Shown here one piece after another: positions 17,321 through 26,593 of a stretch of DNA of 64,000 nucleotides. The position numbers were made by a program, and so were the translations under genes. Origin of the DNA: Pseudomonas nitroreducens (GTDB lineage Bacteria; Pseudomonadota; Gammaproteobacteria; Pseudomonadales; Pseudomonadaceae); NCBI RefSeq assembly GCF_024170165.1, contig NZ_JALJXP010000001.1, positions 248,001 to 312,000 on the forward strand, read 5' to 3'. How positions within the stretch are numbered: position 1 is the first letter of the stretch; every line of letters begins with the position of its first letter. The notes below the pieces were generated by a model, which saw only the letters and a list, made by a program, of their open reading frames with translations, was not told the DNA's origin and ran no database searches.

Positions 17321-19252
17321 ATGGCCCGTAAAGCCGAAACCAACGGCATCGCCGATACCCTGCGTCGCCTATTTGGCCACGATGCGGATCGCAGCCTGGT
17401 CAGCAAACTCGCGGATGAACCGCCACTGCAGGCGCATCGCGTCGACCCCAAAGGGAATTCGCTGACGCTCAAGCGCTCGGACGCATGCGACAACCTGATC
17501 AAGAACCTAGTGGCGCTGGACAGCGTGTTCAACAGCCGAAGCTTCTGTGGCCGTCTCGCGAAGGGCGAGGTAGCGGACGGCGAACTACGCCGTGAAATCG
17601 CCCACGCTCAGGCACGCCTGCAACAGAAGCTGCGGGCCTATGCCTATTGGTTCGATCGCCTGGAGTCACTCGAGGCGCTGTTGCAGGATCGACCGTCGCT
17701 GGAAACCTTTGCACTGCAAGATCGCTTGCCGTTAAGCACCGCGAGCGCGGCCGAGCAGCCGGGCGCACCCTACGCCTTGCGGGCGGTGCAATTGCTCGAG
17801 AGCGTCGAAGAGCAGGGGCGCGGCGCCACTGTGGATGCCGAGCAGCTCAGTGAAAAAGCCTGGGCGTTGCATCGCTTGGGCCTACAGGCGCAGGCCCACC
17901 AAGCAGCACGCCGGGCGGTCGCGATCAACCCTCAACACTCTGAGGCCTGGATGCTCTTGGCGTTGGGGTGCCTTGAGCAAAAGCGTGGGGGGGAGCAAGC
18001 GCGCTGGCGTTATCAGCAGGCGCGTGAGTGGGCCGACCCGGGGTCGTCACATGAACAGTGGGCCGAGGAGATGCGCGATGAGGCGGAGGGGCGTATTGCC
18101 AACGCCTTGCATCAGCACCGGTCGGTGATTTTTCCGGCCCTGCGCTATTGGCCGTTTAAGTTGGAGCACAAAGCGCGGCAGTATCGTCACCGCGACCAGT
18201 ATGAAGTGGTTCGCAACTGGTGCATTGATTGGCTCTTCACCTTGCTGCGCCCCCACTCGGCGCCGCTCTCGTCGGACGTTGACGTACAGCGTGCCTACGC
18301 TGCCAACGGGATGGGGCCCGAATTCGTATGGAGCGAAGCCAGTCGTTGGTATCAGCGTCTGGGAGGACGTGGCGGCAAAAGCCATGGACTCTCCGAGTTG
18401 GAGCTCGAGGTTGCGGCCATGCTCCATCATGAATGGGCGGATTTGGTCGGCCGGTCAATGGGCTTCTCCTTCTTTCAACGCTTGCTGCTTGACCCACAGC
18501 GCCACCTGATCGCGCTGAAGCTATTGCACATTGGCTATGTCTTGGGCTTTGGTGGATACGAACGTCTGCGGGATCGAGTGCTGGATGATTTGCAGTACTG
18601 GACGTCGACGGAAATCCTGCATGTCCTGAACGACAGAGCGTTGCTGCAGGTACTCACTACCCATTGCTCCACTGCTGGAATGCAGGAACTGGGCAACCGC
18701 TTTGCGCAACTGGCGGGCATCGTCGATGTGGAACAGCGGGCGCACTCATCTCGACTTCGGGGAAACCTCTGGCGACAGCGTTATCACCATGCGTTTGTTC
18801 GGGGAGAGTATGCCTGTTGCCGCGAAGTGGCCGTGGCCGCACAGCAGTACTTGATGCAGTCTCCGGATGCCCCAGCGCCTGTTGATCTCAGTTGCGAAGA
18901 AGCCCAGCAGAACGTGCTGAGCCTCAAGCACTGGAAGTATCTTGAGCTGAGGGCAGCTGTGGAAATGCCACCCGGTGCAGAGAGTGCTGTGAGCTTGCTA
19001 TCCGTCGATGAGCCGATCGTCTATTTCGCCGACGAGCGTAGCTATTTGATCGAAGAGTTTGGCGGGGACGAGTTCATCGACGAGTCGTTCTGGGTGGCTC
19101 CCTATGGCGACTCGATTATCAGCACTGGCCGCTGGCGCAAAGCAGTTTGTGCACTGGCGGAAGACAAGGTGCTGCAGGGCTCGGTCATTAAGCAGATTGA
19201 GGAGCTTACCGGCATGCTACGGCAGCTGGAGGACGCGGCACTTTTGGTTTAG
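17321..19252 (+). CDS. Unknown 643-residue protein with TPR-like region
   Basis: AAGGAG lies eight bases before the ATG. Residues about 165-235 contain TPR-like helical pairs (ALHRLGLQAQAHQAARRAVAI and SEAWMLLALGCLEQKRG). The rest is mostly alpha-helical, without signal peptide, membrane segment or recognisable catalytic motif. An acidic segment, FADERSYLIEEFGGDEFIDE, lies near 570-590. Its codon use and GC content match the neighbouring Pseudomonas-like genes. It lies between the J-domain group and the transposition genes. I cannot assign a function; a scaffold role is only what TPR-like repeats would suggest. Confidence 0.75.
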   Translation: MARKAETNGIADTLRRLFGHDADRSLVSKLADEPPLQAHRVDPKGNSLTLKRSDACDNLIKNLVALDSVFNSRSFCGRLAKGEVADGELRREIAHAQARLQQKLRAYAYWFDRLESLEALLQDRPSLETFALQDRLPLSTASAAEQPGAPYALRAVQLLESVEEQGRGATVDAEQLSEKAWALHRLGLQAQAHQAARRAVAINPQHSEAWMLLALGCLEQKRGGEQARWRYQQAREWADPGSSHEQWAEEMRDEAEGRIANALHQHRSVIFPALRYWPFKLEHKARQYRHRDQYEVVRNWCIDWLFTLLRPHSAPLSSDVDVQRAYAANGMGPEFVWSEASRWYQRLGGRGGKSHGLSELELEVAAMLHHEWADLVGRSMGFSFFQRLLLDPQRHLIALKLLHIGYVLGFGGYERLRDRVLDDLQYWTSTEILHVLNDRALLQVLTTHCSTAGMQELGNRFAQLAGIVDVEQRAHSSRLRGNLWRQRYHHAFVRGEYACCREVAVAAQQYLMQSPDAPAPVDLSCEEAQQNVLSLKHWKYLELRAAVEMPPGAESAVSLLSVDEPIVYFADERSYLIEEFGGDEFIDESFWVAPYGDSIISTGRWRKAVCALAEDKVLQGSVIKQIEELTGMLRQLEDAALLV

Positions 19253-19282
19253 ACCTCCTCGTCGAGCAGAGCATTGGGCTTC

Positions 19283-20239
19283 TTAGCGCTGCAGGGCGGC
19301 GAAGTAATTCAGGTTCGCGGCCTCCCCGCTGACCAAATCGCGCCCTGCCCAGCGCAGATCCGCTGCATCGTCATCAAAAACCGCCATGGCCGCCAGTGTC
19401 TGATATGTGTCCTCACTCTGCATGCTCAATTGCCCATTCGCTGGATCAAGCATGGCGAGGTTCAGCCAATCGCCTTGGTAAGGGGCAGCTTCGACTTGGG
19501 TGATCAGGCGGGTCAGCGCTGAGATGATGGGGCTGGCCTGGGGCAGAACGAAACAGATTCGCGGCACCAGTGCTCGATGAGCCAAAGCGAGCTGAAGGTA
19601 CTCCAAGCCAACCGCCATGGCGGGTTTTGCAATACTGCCCACCCGGATGAACAGGGCCACCTGGGCAACGCCATCCTGGGTGACCAGCATATTGGGAGCC
19701 TGGTACAGGGTGGCGCCCGCCTGCTGCAGGATGCGCCCTTCGGGGTAACCAAAGAACTTTGCGCCAACGCGCGCAATGGCGTCAGCACTGCTGCGCTCAT
19801 GGGCAAGCAGGAGGCGTCGGGTACTGTCGCGATTGTGCAGCACCGCCTTCTGCGGTTGTGCCTCTTGCAACTCACCCAAGAGGCTGTTGAGTTGCTCCAA
19901 AGAACACTGGTTGCGCAGGACGTCGGGGAGCAATGTCTGGGCACGAGCGGGAGATATCTGCGCAATCTTGCCCAGCATGTCGGCTTGCATATAGGTGCAA
20001 CCGACCTCCTCGAGGCCAAGGTTCGGTCTCAGGTCATCTAGCGCCCGCCCGGCCTTCATCATCCGCGCAAATGTGGCGTTTTTGACACCGGCGCTTTGGG
20101 CGTGGCGCAGGAGGACGTCTGCCTGACGCTCCCCTTTGGCTAGCGCCGTAGGGAGCTCTGCAGAGGCCACTCGATACTGACTGAACCAGGCTGTGTTGGC
20201 GCGCCGTCCCACTGAGGGCTCCTTCCATCGACGCCTCAT
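19283..20239 (-). CDS. Unknown 318-residue protein divergent from tnsA
   Basis: The start at 20239 (MRRRWKEPSVGRRANTAWF) leaves a 167-bp divergent promoter region with palindromes before tnsA. Longer starts at 20332 or 20383 would run through those palindromes. The protein is helical at the N terminus, with a basic first 20 residues that could bind nucleic acid. The C-terminal half is more mixed alpha/beta (YQAPNMLVTQDGVAQVALFIRVG and PAMAVGLEYLQLALAHRALVP). I do not recognise a family. The head-to-head position with the transposition operon makes a regulator or accessory transposition factor possible; this is inference. Confidence 0.65.
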   Translation of the reverse strand: MRRRWKEPSVGRRANTAWFSQYRVASAELPTALAKGERQADVLLRHAQSAGVKNATFARMMKAGRALDDLRPNLGLEEVGCTYMQADMLGKIAQISPARAQTLLPDVLRNQCSLEQLNSLLGELQEAQPQKAVLHNRDSTRRLLLAHERSSADAIARVGAKFFGYPEGRILQQAGATLYQAPNMLVTQDGVAQVALFIRVGSIAKPAMAVGLEYLQLALAHRALVPRICFVLPQASPIISALTRLITQVEAAPYQGDWLNLAMLDPANGQLSMQSEDTYQTLAAMAVFDDDAADLRWAGRDLVSGEAANLNYFAALQR

Positions 20240-20323
20240 TTTGCCGGAAATTGCGGGCGAAACGTAATGGTGTTTGACGACACCCGTGGACTGCGCTATT
20301 CCTAATGGCAGATATAAATTACA

Positions 20324-20380
20324 GCCTGTCATATAGTGCCGGTTTTCCACCGCACAACCAGCACTATATGGCAATGGCGC
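20324..20380. promoter_or_regulatory. Palindromic control region of the tns operon
   Basis: Two inverted repeats lie between the divergent gene and tnsA. CATATAGTGC pairs with GCACTATATG across about 22 bp (near 20330-20375). Just after it comes the compact palindrome AATGGCGCCATT. Such sites are typical operators. Candidate binders are the divergent protein or TnsB; no experiment is visible here. Confidence 0.5.
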
Positions 20381-20406
20381 CATTGGACATTGCCGTTGGA
20401 TGAGTC

Positions 20407-21120
20407 ATGAAGCTTGACGCCCTTTCCCCCCTTCACAGCCGCGACGTTGCGCGGCGTACGCATCGTGGCCGCCGCGCCTTTGTCCTGTGCTCGCCGAAAA
20501 ACGGTCGAGTCGAAATTCGCCTGGAGTCGCGGCTGGAGCAGTCCGTTGCGCAGGCTTTGGAGCTTGATCCCCGGGTACGCAGCTACCGCACCCAGCCCTT
20601 CACCCTGGAACTCAGTACCGGTCGATTACTCGCCGAGCGCCCATCCCGGCGCCAGGCGCTGGAGACGTTCTATACCCCGGACTTCGTCGCAGATGTGAAT
20701 GGCTTGGAGGTGGTGATCGAGGTCAAGCCAGCAGCCTTTCTTGAGGAACGTCGCGAGCAGCTTGTGCACTTGCGGTCGCGCTTTTTGGCCCTGGGTCGGC
20801 GTTTCGTGGTGATCACTGAGGCGGATCTTCCGCCGGTCTATCAGCGCAACCTGGCAGTGCTCCTACCCTTCCTGACTCAGGCGTCCAGTCATTTGGTCTC
20901 CTGGGTAGAACCGCTGACGCGGCGTGCGCCGGAGCAACTGCGTGGGTCACTGCGTGAGGTACTCGCGGGTCTATCCCCGGCCAATCATTACCTGGGAGCC
21001 GCCCTGCTGTTGGGGGTTCTGCGGGTAGACCTGTGTGAACACTGTCTGGAGCACATGGATTTTGAGGTAGAGCCGGCGCTCGGCTCGCTCGGCGTATTTG
21101 AGGTGTTGCGCTATGACTGA
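20407..21120 (+). CDS. tnsA: TnsA-like transposon endonuclease
   Basis: This 237-residue protein has a PD-(D/E)xK nuclease core: an early Glu in LESRLEQSVAQALELDP (about 40-56), YTPDF with the catalytic Asp (about 92-96) and IEVKP with Glu and Lys (about 107-111). This is the TnsA pattern; TnsA makes the 5'-strand cuts so the element moves by cut-and-paste. The remaining C-terminal part is helical and probably contacts TnsB or TnsC. It is the first gene of the tnsA-tnsB-tnsC-tniQ operon and overlaps tnsB by 8 bp. The presence of TnsA separates this element from Tn5053/Tn552-type elements, which lack it. Confidence 0.9.
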   Translation: MKLDALSPLHSRDVARRTHRGRRAFVLCSPKNGRVEIRLESRLEQSVAQALELDPRVRSYRTQPFTLELSTGRLLAERPSRRQALETFYTPDFVADVNGLEVVIEVKPAAFLEERREQLVHLRSRFLALGRRFVVITEADLPPVYQRNLAVLLPFLTQASSHLVSWVEPLTRRAPEQLRGSLREVLAGLSPANHYLGAALLLGVLRVDLCEHCLEHMDFEVEPALGSLGVFEVLRYD

Positions 21121-23047
21121 CTCATTGGCGGTTGGTCAGCTCATCGAGCGCGAGGGTACCTGGTATCAGATCCATGCCATCAAACCGTTTTTGGGTGACA
21201 TCGACTTGGAAGGCAAAGGGGGGGTGAGGCTTACCTTGCCACTGCGAGACTTCCAGAACGGGATCGCCAGCGGAGCGATTCGCCTGCAGTCCGGTGCAGT
21301 CACGCCGGCCAAGCGGGTCACAACGATGAAGGAGCGTCAGGAAGCCGAGTTTCGCCTGGCATTGCTGGATCTTAACGCCCAGTTAGAGAGGCTCCCGATC
21401 GACGCTCAGGAGCGCAAGTTCAGGCTCGAAGCTTTCTGCAGTCAGCAGAAGCGCAAGCTGCCCTGTGCCAAGACTTTGCTGAAGTACCGCGACGCCTTCG
21501 CCACAGCAGGATTTGAAGGACTTGTTCCGAGCTTCAGCCGTCGTGGAGGCTCGGGGTGGTCGCGTAAGCGCGCAGCGAAGGAGCTTGCCGAGGAGGTCAT
21601 CCTTGAAACCTTCATGCGCGATGACAAAATCAATTTGAGCGGCCTCGCTCTGATGGTGAATAACCGACTGGAAAAAGGCAGCGCTAGCCAGGGGGCGCCG
21701 GCGCAGCTGGATCGAAAAACCATCAGTCGGATGATCCAGCGGATGCCCAAGGGGCTCGTTAGGGAGGGACGACTCGATCCTCGCACGTTCGCGTTGTGGA
21801 ATCGCCAGGCGGTGCGCACCTTCGAGGTGAGGCAGCCTCTCGAGCGCGTTGAGCTGGATGCCAAAACCATCGATATGTACTGCCGCGATGAGGTGGGAAA
21901 TCTGTACACCCAACTCACGCTGTACGCGATGGTGTGTGCCTACGCCTCCTATCCGCTGGCGATCTATGTCTGCGCTGGAAAGCCCAGCGAGTACACCCTG
22001 TTGAAACTCTTTGAGAACTTCTTTACGCCGAAAGACCAGGCGTTCAAGGATCGCTTTGGCATTCGTACGGATTTGGTGGCGCCCAGCGCGTTGTCGCTAG
22101 TGGTATTCGATAACGCAGCAGAAAACTCCTCGGATCTGGCGCTTGCGTTGCTGCGAGAGGTTGGCATCAGTTTCGAATACGCGCGTGTCGCGCGTGGCGA
22201 CGACAAAGGTCACGTCGAGTCGCTGTTTGGCGTACTCGATAAGCGCCTGCTGCATAAGTTGCCGGGCGCTACCCGCAGCCAGGATGGGCGCAACCCAAAT
22301 CGCCACGCGAGGGCTAGCGCTGAGGCGTGCTACACGATTGAGCAGATCTACCGCGAGATCATGCGATTTGTCGCGGACGTGTACATCCACGAGCCCCGGG
22401 AAAAGTTGGGATTCCGCTTTGGCGAAAAGACTTCGATTCACGATGCCATGCACAAAGCAATGCAACAGTTCGTGCCACTGCCACCACCGCCTTTGGAGAC
22501 GATTCAGCGACTGATCCTGAACATCAACCGTGACGTGCGGAAGCTGCAGCACTACGGCGTGGATTTTGAGGGCTTTCAGTACCACAGCAGAGCACTGGCT
22601 GATCTGGCCCGCAGCCGCGATATCCCGAGCCTGGAAATCCTGTACAACCCGGACGACTGCTCAGCGATTTTTGCCGTGCACCCGGATGATCGCAGCTTGA
22701 TGCGGCTGCCGAACAAAATGCCGGGCGTGCCTCCGGTGTCGTTTGAAATCGCCAAGTCGCTGCGCAAGCTCTACACCCGGGCGGGAGCGATGCAGGGAAG
22801 CGATTACCGACGTCTGTATGCCGAGGCGCTGGCGCGCTATACACGAGACAGCCAGGGTGGGCGTCGGAAGAAGGTTTCCGAAAACAATCGTGAGGCACGT
22901 AAGCGTGAGCAACATCAGCACACGAAGAATTTGCAGCAGCAGTTGCAAGCACATACCTCGGTTGCAGTCTTGCCGGAGGTTGGCCCCTCCCGCGCAGTAG
23001 ATCAGATCGTGGTGCCGGCGCCACGACGGGAGCGCGCCAATGACTAA
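21113..23047 (+). CDS. tnsB: TnsB-like DDE transposase
   Basis: This is a 644-residue retroviral-integrase-type transposase. Helix-turn-helix regions fill the first 230 residues. The catalytic core has RVELDAKTIDM (first Asp, about 247-250), VVFDNAAEN (second Asp, about 327) and DDKGHVESLFGVLDK (Glu, about 368). A Mu-type beta-barrel and a basic C-terminal tail, expected to touch TnsC, follow. TnsB binds the transposon ends and joins the 3' ends to target DNA. The ATG at 21113 overlaps the tnsA stop and has GAGGTG upstream. The repeated boxes at 282-342 and 38652-38843 are its likely sites. Confidence 0.93.
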   Translation: MTDSLAVGQLIEREGTWYQIHAIKPFLGDIDLEGKGGVRLTLPLRDFQNGIASGAIRLQSGAVTPAKRVTTMKERQEAEFRLALLDLNAQLERLPIDAQERKFRLEAFCSQQKRKLPCAKTLLKYRDAFATAGFEGLVPSFSRRGGSGWSRKRAAKELAEEVILETFMRDDKINLSGLALMVNNRLEKGSASQGAPAQLDRKTISRMIQRMPKGLVREGRLDPRTFALWNRQAVRTFEVRQPLERVELDAKTIDMYCRDEVGNLYTQLTLYAMVCAYASYPLAIYVCAGKPSEYTLLKLFENFFTPKDQAFKDRFGIRTDLVAPSALSLVVFDNAAENSSDLALALLREVGISFEYARVARGDDKGHVESLFGVLDKRLLHKLPGATRSQDGRNPNRHARASAEACYTIEQIYREIMRFVADVYIHEPREKLGFRFGEKTSIHDAMHKAMQQFVPLPPPPLETIQRLILNINRDVRKLQHYGVDFEGFQYHSRALADLARSRDIPSLEILYNPDDCSAIFAVHPDDRSLMRLPNKMPGVPPVSFEIAKSLRKLYTRAGAMQGSDYRRLYAEALARYTRDSQGGRRKKVSENNREARKREQHQHTKNLQQQLQAHTSVAVLPEVGPSRAVDQIVVPAPRRERAND

Positions 23048-23948
23048 GTTCGATCCCCTGATTTGTCATGAACGATTCTTAAACGCTGAAACAGCGATAC
23101 ACGATTTGCTCCTGTGTGCTCGCCAGGGCGATCCCCAGATTCTGCCGATCGTGGGGCCGAGCCGGGTCGGCAAGTCCACACTCTTACGCAGTTTGCCCTC
23201 TGCCCCACGCGGAACCAGTCATCGCGAGGTTTTGATTGTCACCAGCCCTAAGCATTTGAGTCGGCGTGCGCTGCCCGATGCGTGTTTGGCAGCGCTGGGC
23301 CTGATGCCTGACCTGTACCGCAATCAGGTGATGGCTGATCAGGCTCTGTTGAAAGGGCTAAAGCAAGCAGGCACCAGGCTGGTGGTGTTCGACGAAACGC
23401 AGCACATGCTCGAGCGCGCCGGTTCGACCACGGCCCGCGCGGCGGGCGACTTCCTCAAGACTCTGTTCGATGAGGCTCGCTGTAGTGTGTTGCTGCTAGG
23501 CCTGCCCTCCATGTTGGCGCTATTCCAGGCTAACGAACAGCTGGCTGGTCGTTCTCGGCGGGAGGTCGAGTACTACCCCTATCAATGGGACGGTGACGAG
23601 TTCCTCGCTTTCCGTGCGGCCCTGGCGGGCGCCTTGGCAGCTCTGGAGGAGTGGGGTTGGCAGACCTTTTCCAGCAACGATGTAGAGTTTGCCAGACGTA
23701 TGTATCTGGCTTCGGCCGGTCGCTATGGTGTGGTGCATCGCTTGTTTCAGGAGGTAGTGGCGAGGGCCCAGGGCTCGGCCAAACACGCGGACTATCCCGC
23801 GTTTGCTCAGGCATTCGACCAAGCCATCATGCAACCGGGCGAGCGCAATAACCCATTTGAGCAAAGTCTCGTCGTAGAAACTGAGCATCTCGCGCGTGCC
23901 TATGTGTCGGTGATGCCAGAAGTCTTTGCTCCACGTGGAGGGTGCTGA
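23040..23948 (+). CDS. tnsC: TnsC/TniB-like AAA+ transposition regulator
   Basis: This 302-residue ATPase has Walker A GPSRVGKST near residues 39-47 and Walker B RLVVFDETQHML near 113-124. Sensor-like SVLLLGLPSM lies near 150. It is shorter than Tn7 TnsC and nearer TniB in size. The protein links the target selector (TniQ) to the transposase and polymerises on DNA with ATP. The ATG overlaps the tnsB stop by 8 bp, showing translational coupling. Confidence 0.92.
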   Translation: MTKFDPLICHERFLNAETAIHDLLLCARQGDPQILPIVGPSRVGKSTLLRSLPSAPRGTSHREVLIVTSPKHLSRRALPDACLAALGLMPDLYRNQVMADQALLKGLKQAGTRLVVFDETQHMLERAGSTTARAAGDFLKTLFDEARCSVLLLGLPSMLALFQANEQLAGRSRREVEYYPYQWDGDEFLAFRAALAGALAALEEWGWQTFSSNDVEFARRMYLASAGRYGVVHRLFQEVVARAQGSAKHADYPAFAQAFDQAIMQPGERNNPFEQSLVVETEHLARAYVSVMPEVFAPRGGC

Positions 23949-23949
23949 C

Positions 23950-25863
23950 ATGCTGCCCTTCGCCCCTGAACCCTTTGCCGACGAGAGTCTCGAAAGCTAC
24001 CTGCAGCGCCTGGCACTTGCCCAGTTTCTTACCAGTAGCCAGCAGCTGTTACGCCCTGTAGGGCTGCGCTCCAAACGGCTATTTAGCCCCGACGAACTCA
24101 AACAGTTTGCGGAGCATTACGCCCTCGAAGCGCAGCAGCTTATTGAGATGGCCGCGTTTCCTTCCGTTTCAGGAGCATTGGCGCGAGGAAAGTTCCTGCG
24201 GCTCAGAGCTGCGGTGTGCCCTCAATGCCTGGCTGAGAAGCCCTATCTCCGTCAAAGCTGGTACCACGTGTTGGTTACTGCCTGCAGACGGCACAGCGCT
24301 GCACTCCTGGAAAGTTGTCCGGGATGCCGGCAGCCGCTTAGCCACCACCGGGGGCCGCTGACTCACTGTTCGTGCGGAGTGGATCTTTCGGCGATGCCGC
24401 AGCAGACTGCCGATGCAGGGAATCTGCTGGTATCGGCCCTCATCAGCGGTGAGGAGCAAGCAGTTCGCTCAGTGCAACAGCAACTGGGAGGCCTGCCCTG
24501 CTTACCTGAGGATATCGATGCTTTCGTGGTGTTCCTTGCCAACCTGAATCGAGCCCAGCCATGGCGTCGAGGGCGTGGCATTACTCTGGGCGAGGCCGAA
24601 GCATTAAACAGGGCTGCTTATCATTTCCTGGAAGATATCCCCTCTAGCTTCCAAGCATTTGTTCGGCGGCGGATTCAGCACGCTAATCAACGCCAAAGCG
24701 CCAAATTCATCACGGAGTTGGGCGGTTGGTATCGCCAGCTCACCCGTGATTTCGATCGACCCGAGTATGCCGCCGTCGTGCGGATTGCTGCGGAGTGTCT
24801 GGTGCTGCATGCGATCGCACCAATCAATCGGAAGATGAAGCAGATCGGCAGCGACCTGCTCGGGATGAAGTCGACGTACACCACCGCCGAAACGGCTCGC
24901 CTGTTGGGTTCGTCTCCGGATCGGATTGTTGCCTTCGTCAAAGCGGGGCGTCTTCGTGGGCAAGTACTTCAAGGGGGGGCCGTTGAGTACTGTCTGGTCG
25001 AACGTACGGAAGTCGAGGAACAGCAGCGCCTGGCGGCAGAGGTGATTACTCGAAAAGACGTGCAGCGAATGCTCAATGTTTCACGCCATCTTGGTGATCG
25101 CCTCATCGAGAGTGGGGTGCTGCAGCGTATTCCGGATGTGCAACGGCCGTTATTCGGTAAGGGCGAATTTTGGCGCGTCGAGGTCGAGCAGCTTTTGGCA
25201 CGACTGAGTGAAGCCTGTGACGTGCATGAGGGCGGCCCAACCCTGAGCTTGGCGGAAATCAGTGCACGGCAATTTCCGCGAGATCAACTCACCGAGTTGT
25301 ATCGACAAATCGGCTCGGGGCAACTGAAACCGGTGATTCGCCTGCAGGACATCGAGGGGTTGGCATCCCTGCGTTTCGATCAGCATGACATTCTCGCCAT
25401 CGTGGCGCCGGCCGAGGCGCCACGCTTCGAGCTGAGTATCACGGATCTCACCAAGTTCACCCGTTGGAAGCACGCAACGATCAGAGGCTGGATAGAGGCT
25501 GGCTGGCTGCCATGCCGACGCGAAACGCTGCGCGGACGGGAGCGCATCTGGATTTCACCGGCTCACCTGGTGGAGTTTCTCTCGCGCTACGTTGTCGTCG
25601 CGGATGCGGCTGATCAGCTCAAGACCAAATCCGTCTGGTTACAGGAGTCGCTGTACAGCCGAGGACTGGTTGCCCAAGCAGGGCACCTCAATACCGAAGG
25701 TGTTCGGCGGGGGCTGCTGCTCAGCACGGCTGCATTGCTCAACGTTGCCACAGGCCGCGCGCCGGCGTGGCGGCGCTCCGTCAACGACGAGCCAGCGAGC
25801 CTTCCGGTGGCTCCTTCCTCCTCAGTCCATGATGTGGGAGCGATCTATGGTCAGGTTGATTGA
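23950..25863 (+). CDS. tniQ: TniQ/TnsD-family target-site selector, long form
   Basis: The protein has 637 residues, starting MLPFAPEPFADESLESYLQR, the classic TniQ N terminus. A zinc-binding knuckle pair follows: CPQC near 88, an RRH motif and CPGC near 124. The long C-terminal half carries several excisionase/MerR-like helix-turn-helix units (TTAETARLLGSSPDRIVAFV, ITRKDVQRMLNVSRHLGDRL and ITDLTKFTRWKHATIRGWIE). Short TniQ proteins lack these, while TnsD proteins use such domains to read a fixed attachment site. GGAGGGT before the ATG at 23950 decides the start. The element's position beside gyrB fits a sequence-specific selector. Confidence 0.9.
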   Translation: MLPFAPEPFADESLESYLQRLALAQFLTSSQQLLRPVGLRSKRLFSPDELKQFAEHYALEAQQLIEMAAFPSVSGALARGKFLRLRAAVCPQCLAEKPYLRQSWYHVLVTACRRHSAALLESCPGCRQPLSHHRGPLTHCSCGVDLSAMPQQTADAGNLLVSALISGEEQAVRSVQQQLGGLPCLPEDIDAFVVFLANLNRAQPWRRGRGITLGEAEALNRAAYHFLEDIPSSFQAFVRRRIQHANQRQSAKFITELGGWYRQLTRDFDRPEYAAVVRIAAECLVLHAIAPINRKMKQIGSDLLGMKSTYTTAETARLLGSSPDRIVAFVKAGRLRGQVLQGGAVEYCLVERTEVEEQQRLAAEVITRKDVQRMLNVSRHLGDRLIESGVLQRIPDVQRPLFGKGEFWRVEVEQLLARLSEACDVHEGGPTLSLAEISARQFPRDQLTELYRQIGSGQLKPVIRLQDIEGLASLRFDQHDILAIVAPAEAPRFELSITDLTKFTRWKHATIRGWIEAGWLPCRRETLRGRERIWISPAHLVEFLSRYVVVADAADQLKTKSVWLQESLYSRGLVAQAGHLNTEGVRRGLLLSTAALLNVATGRAPAWRRSVNDEPASLPVAPSSSVHDVGAIYGQVD

Positions 25864-26194
25864 CCCTGAGACCGAGGCGCGGCTGCTGCGTGCCCGGCTC
25901 CATAGGTTTGGCGAGCCAGTGACGGCGTATCTAACGGACGTTCGTATCTGCGCTGGCTGCGCCCTGGGTGTCGTCTATTGGGATGCGCAGCGACGCTTTT
26001 TTAATGGTCGGTTGATCCGAACCTCGGACATCCATCGAGTGGTGCAGTCTGGACGCTATTGGCTGCTCGCCACCGAAAGCCAGAGCCAATACGTCGTCGT
26101 GTCGTTCCAGCGACCGGGCGGGCGGAAATCGCTGGAAGCGTATCTGCCGCTTCTGTGCAGAGGCATATTCCCTACGCCTCTGGCGCTGCAATAG
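25847..26194 (+). CDS. Unknown 115-residue protein overlapping tniQ
   Basis: The ATG at 25847 lies 17 bp before the end of tniQ, with GGGAG six bases upstream. The protein begins MVRLIDPETEARLLRARLHR and has a beta-rich middle (VTAYLTDVRICAGCALGVVYW). It may have a fifth-gene role in transposition or be the first cargo gene of the operon. No family is recognised. Confidence 0.65.
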   Translation: MVRLIDPETEARLLRARLHRFGEPVTAYLTDVRICAGCALGVVYWDAQRRFFNGRLIRTSDIHRVVQSGRYWLLATESQSQYVVVSFQRPGGRKSLEAYLPLLCRGIFPTPLALQ

Positions 26195-26206
26195 CCGAGG
26201 TGGCCC

Positions 26207-26593
26207 ATGATCACATCAATGATAACGCTCGAGTTGACCGAAGGTGATCGCGTGGCATTGTGGTGGTTGAAGCAACAGGCCGTCGCTGTGGCCACCCTGC
26301 TTTATCCAGACAGCCCACTCGAACAGCACAGCCTGGCAGCCCTTCTCACTCAGATCAGCCGGGAGCTTCGCGCCCCCGTCAATCTCCAGCTGGTGAGCGA
26401 TTGCGCTCGGGTCGAGCAGCGCCTGCTGGAGGAGCTTGGCAGGGCCGCTCTGAGTAGGGCCAATTCAGTAGAGCGCCAAGCACTCTTCGACCTCGTGTAC
26501 GCCCGGATCACAGGCGACAACTATGCCCATAAGCGGTTGCGCTGCCTGTGCTCCTACGAGGCGTGGCCAGACGACACAGGTGAGCCAGTATGA
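26207..26593 (+). CDS. Unknown 128-residue helical protein
   Basis: GAGGTGG precedes the ATG by about five bases. The protein is helical with two long amphipathic helices and a C-terminal segment with two Cys (RLRCLCSYEAWPDD). Its stop overlaps the start of the metallophosphoesterase gene (ATGA), so the two are translationally coupled. No family is recognised. Confidence 0.65.
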   Translation: MITSMITLELTEGDRVALWWLKQQAVAVATLLYPDSPLEQHSLAALLTQISRELRAPVNLQLVSDCARVEQRLLEELGRAALSRANSVERQALFDLVYARITGDNYAHKRLRCLCSYEAWPDDTGEPV

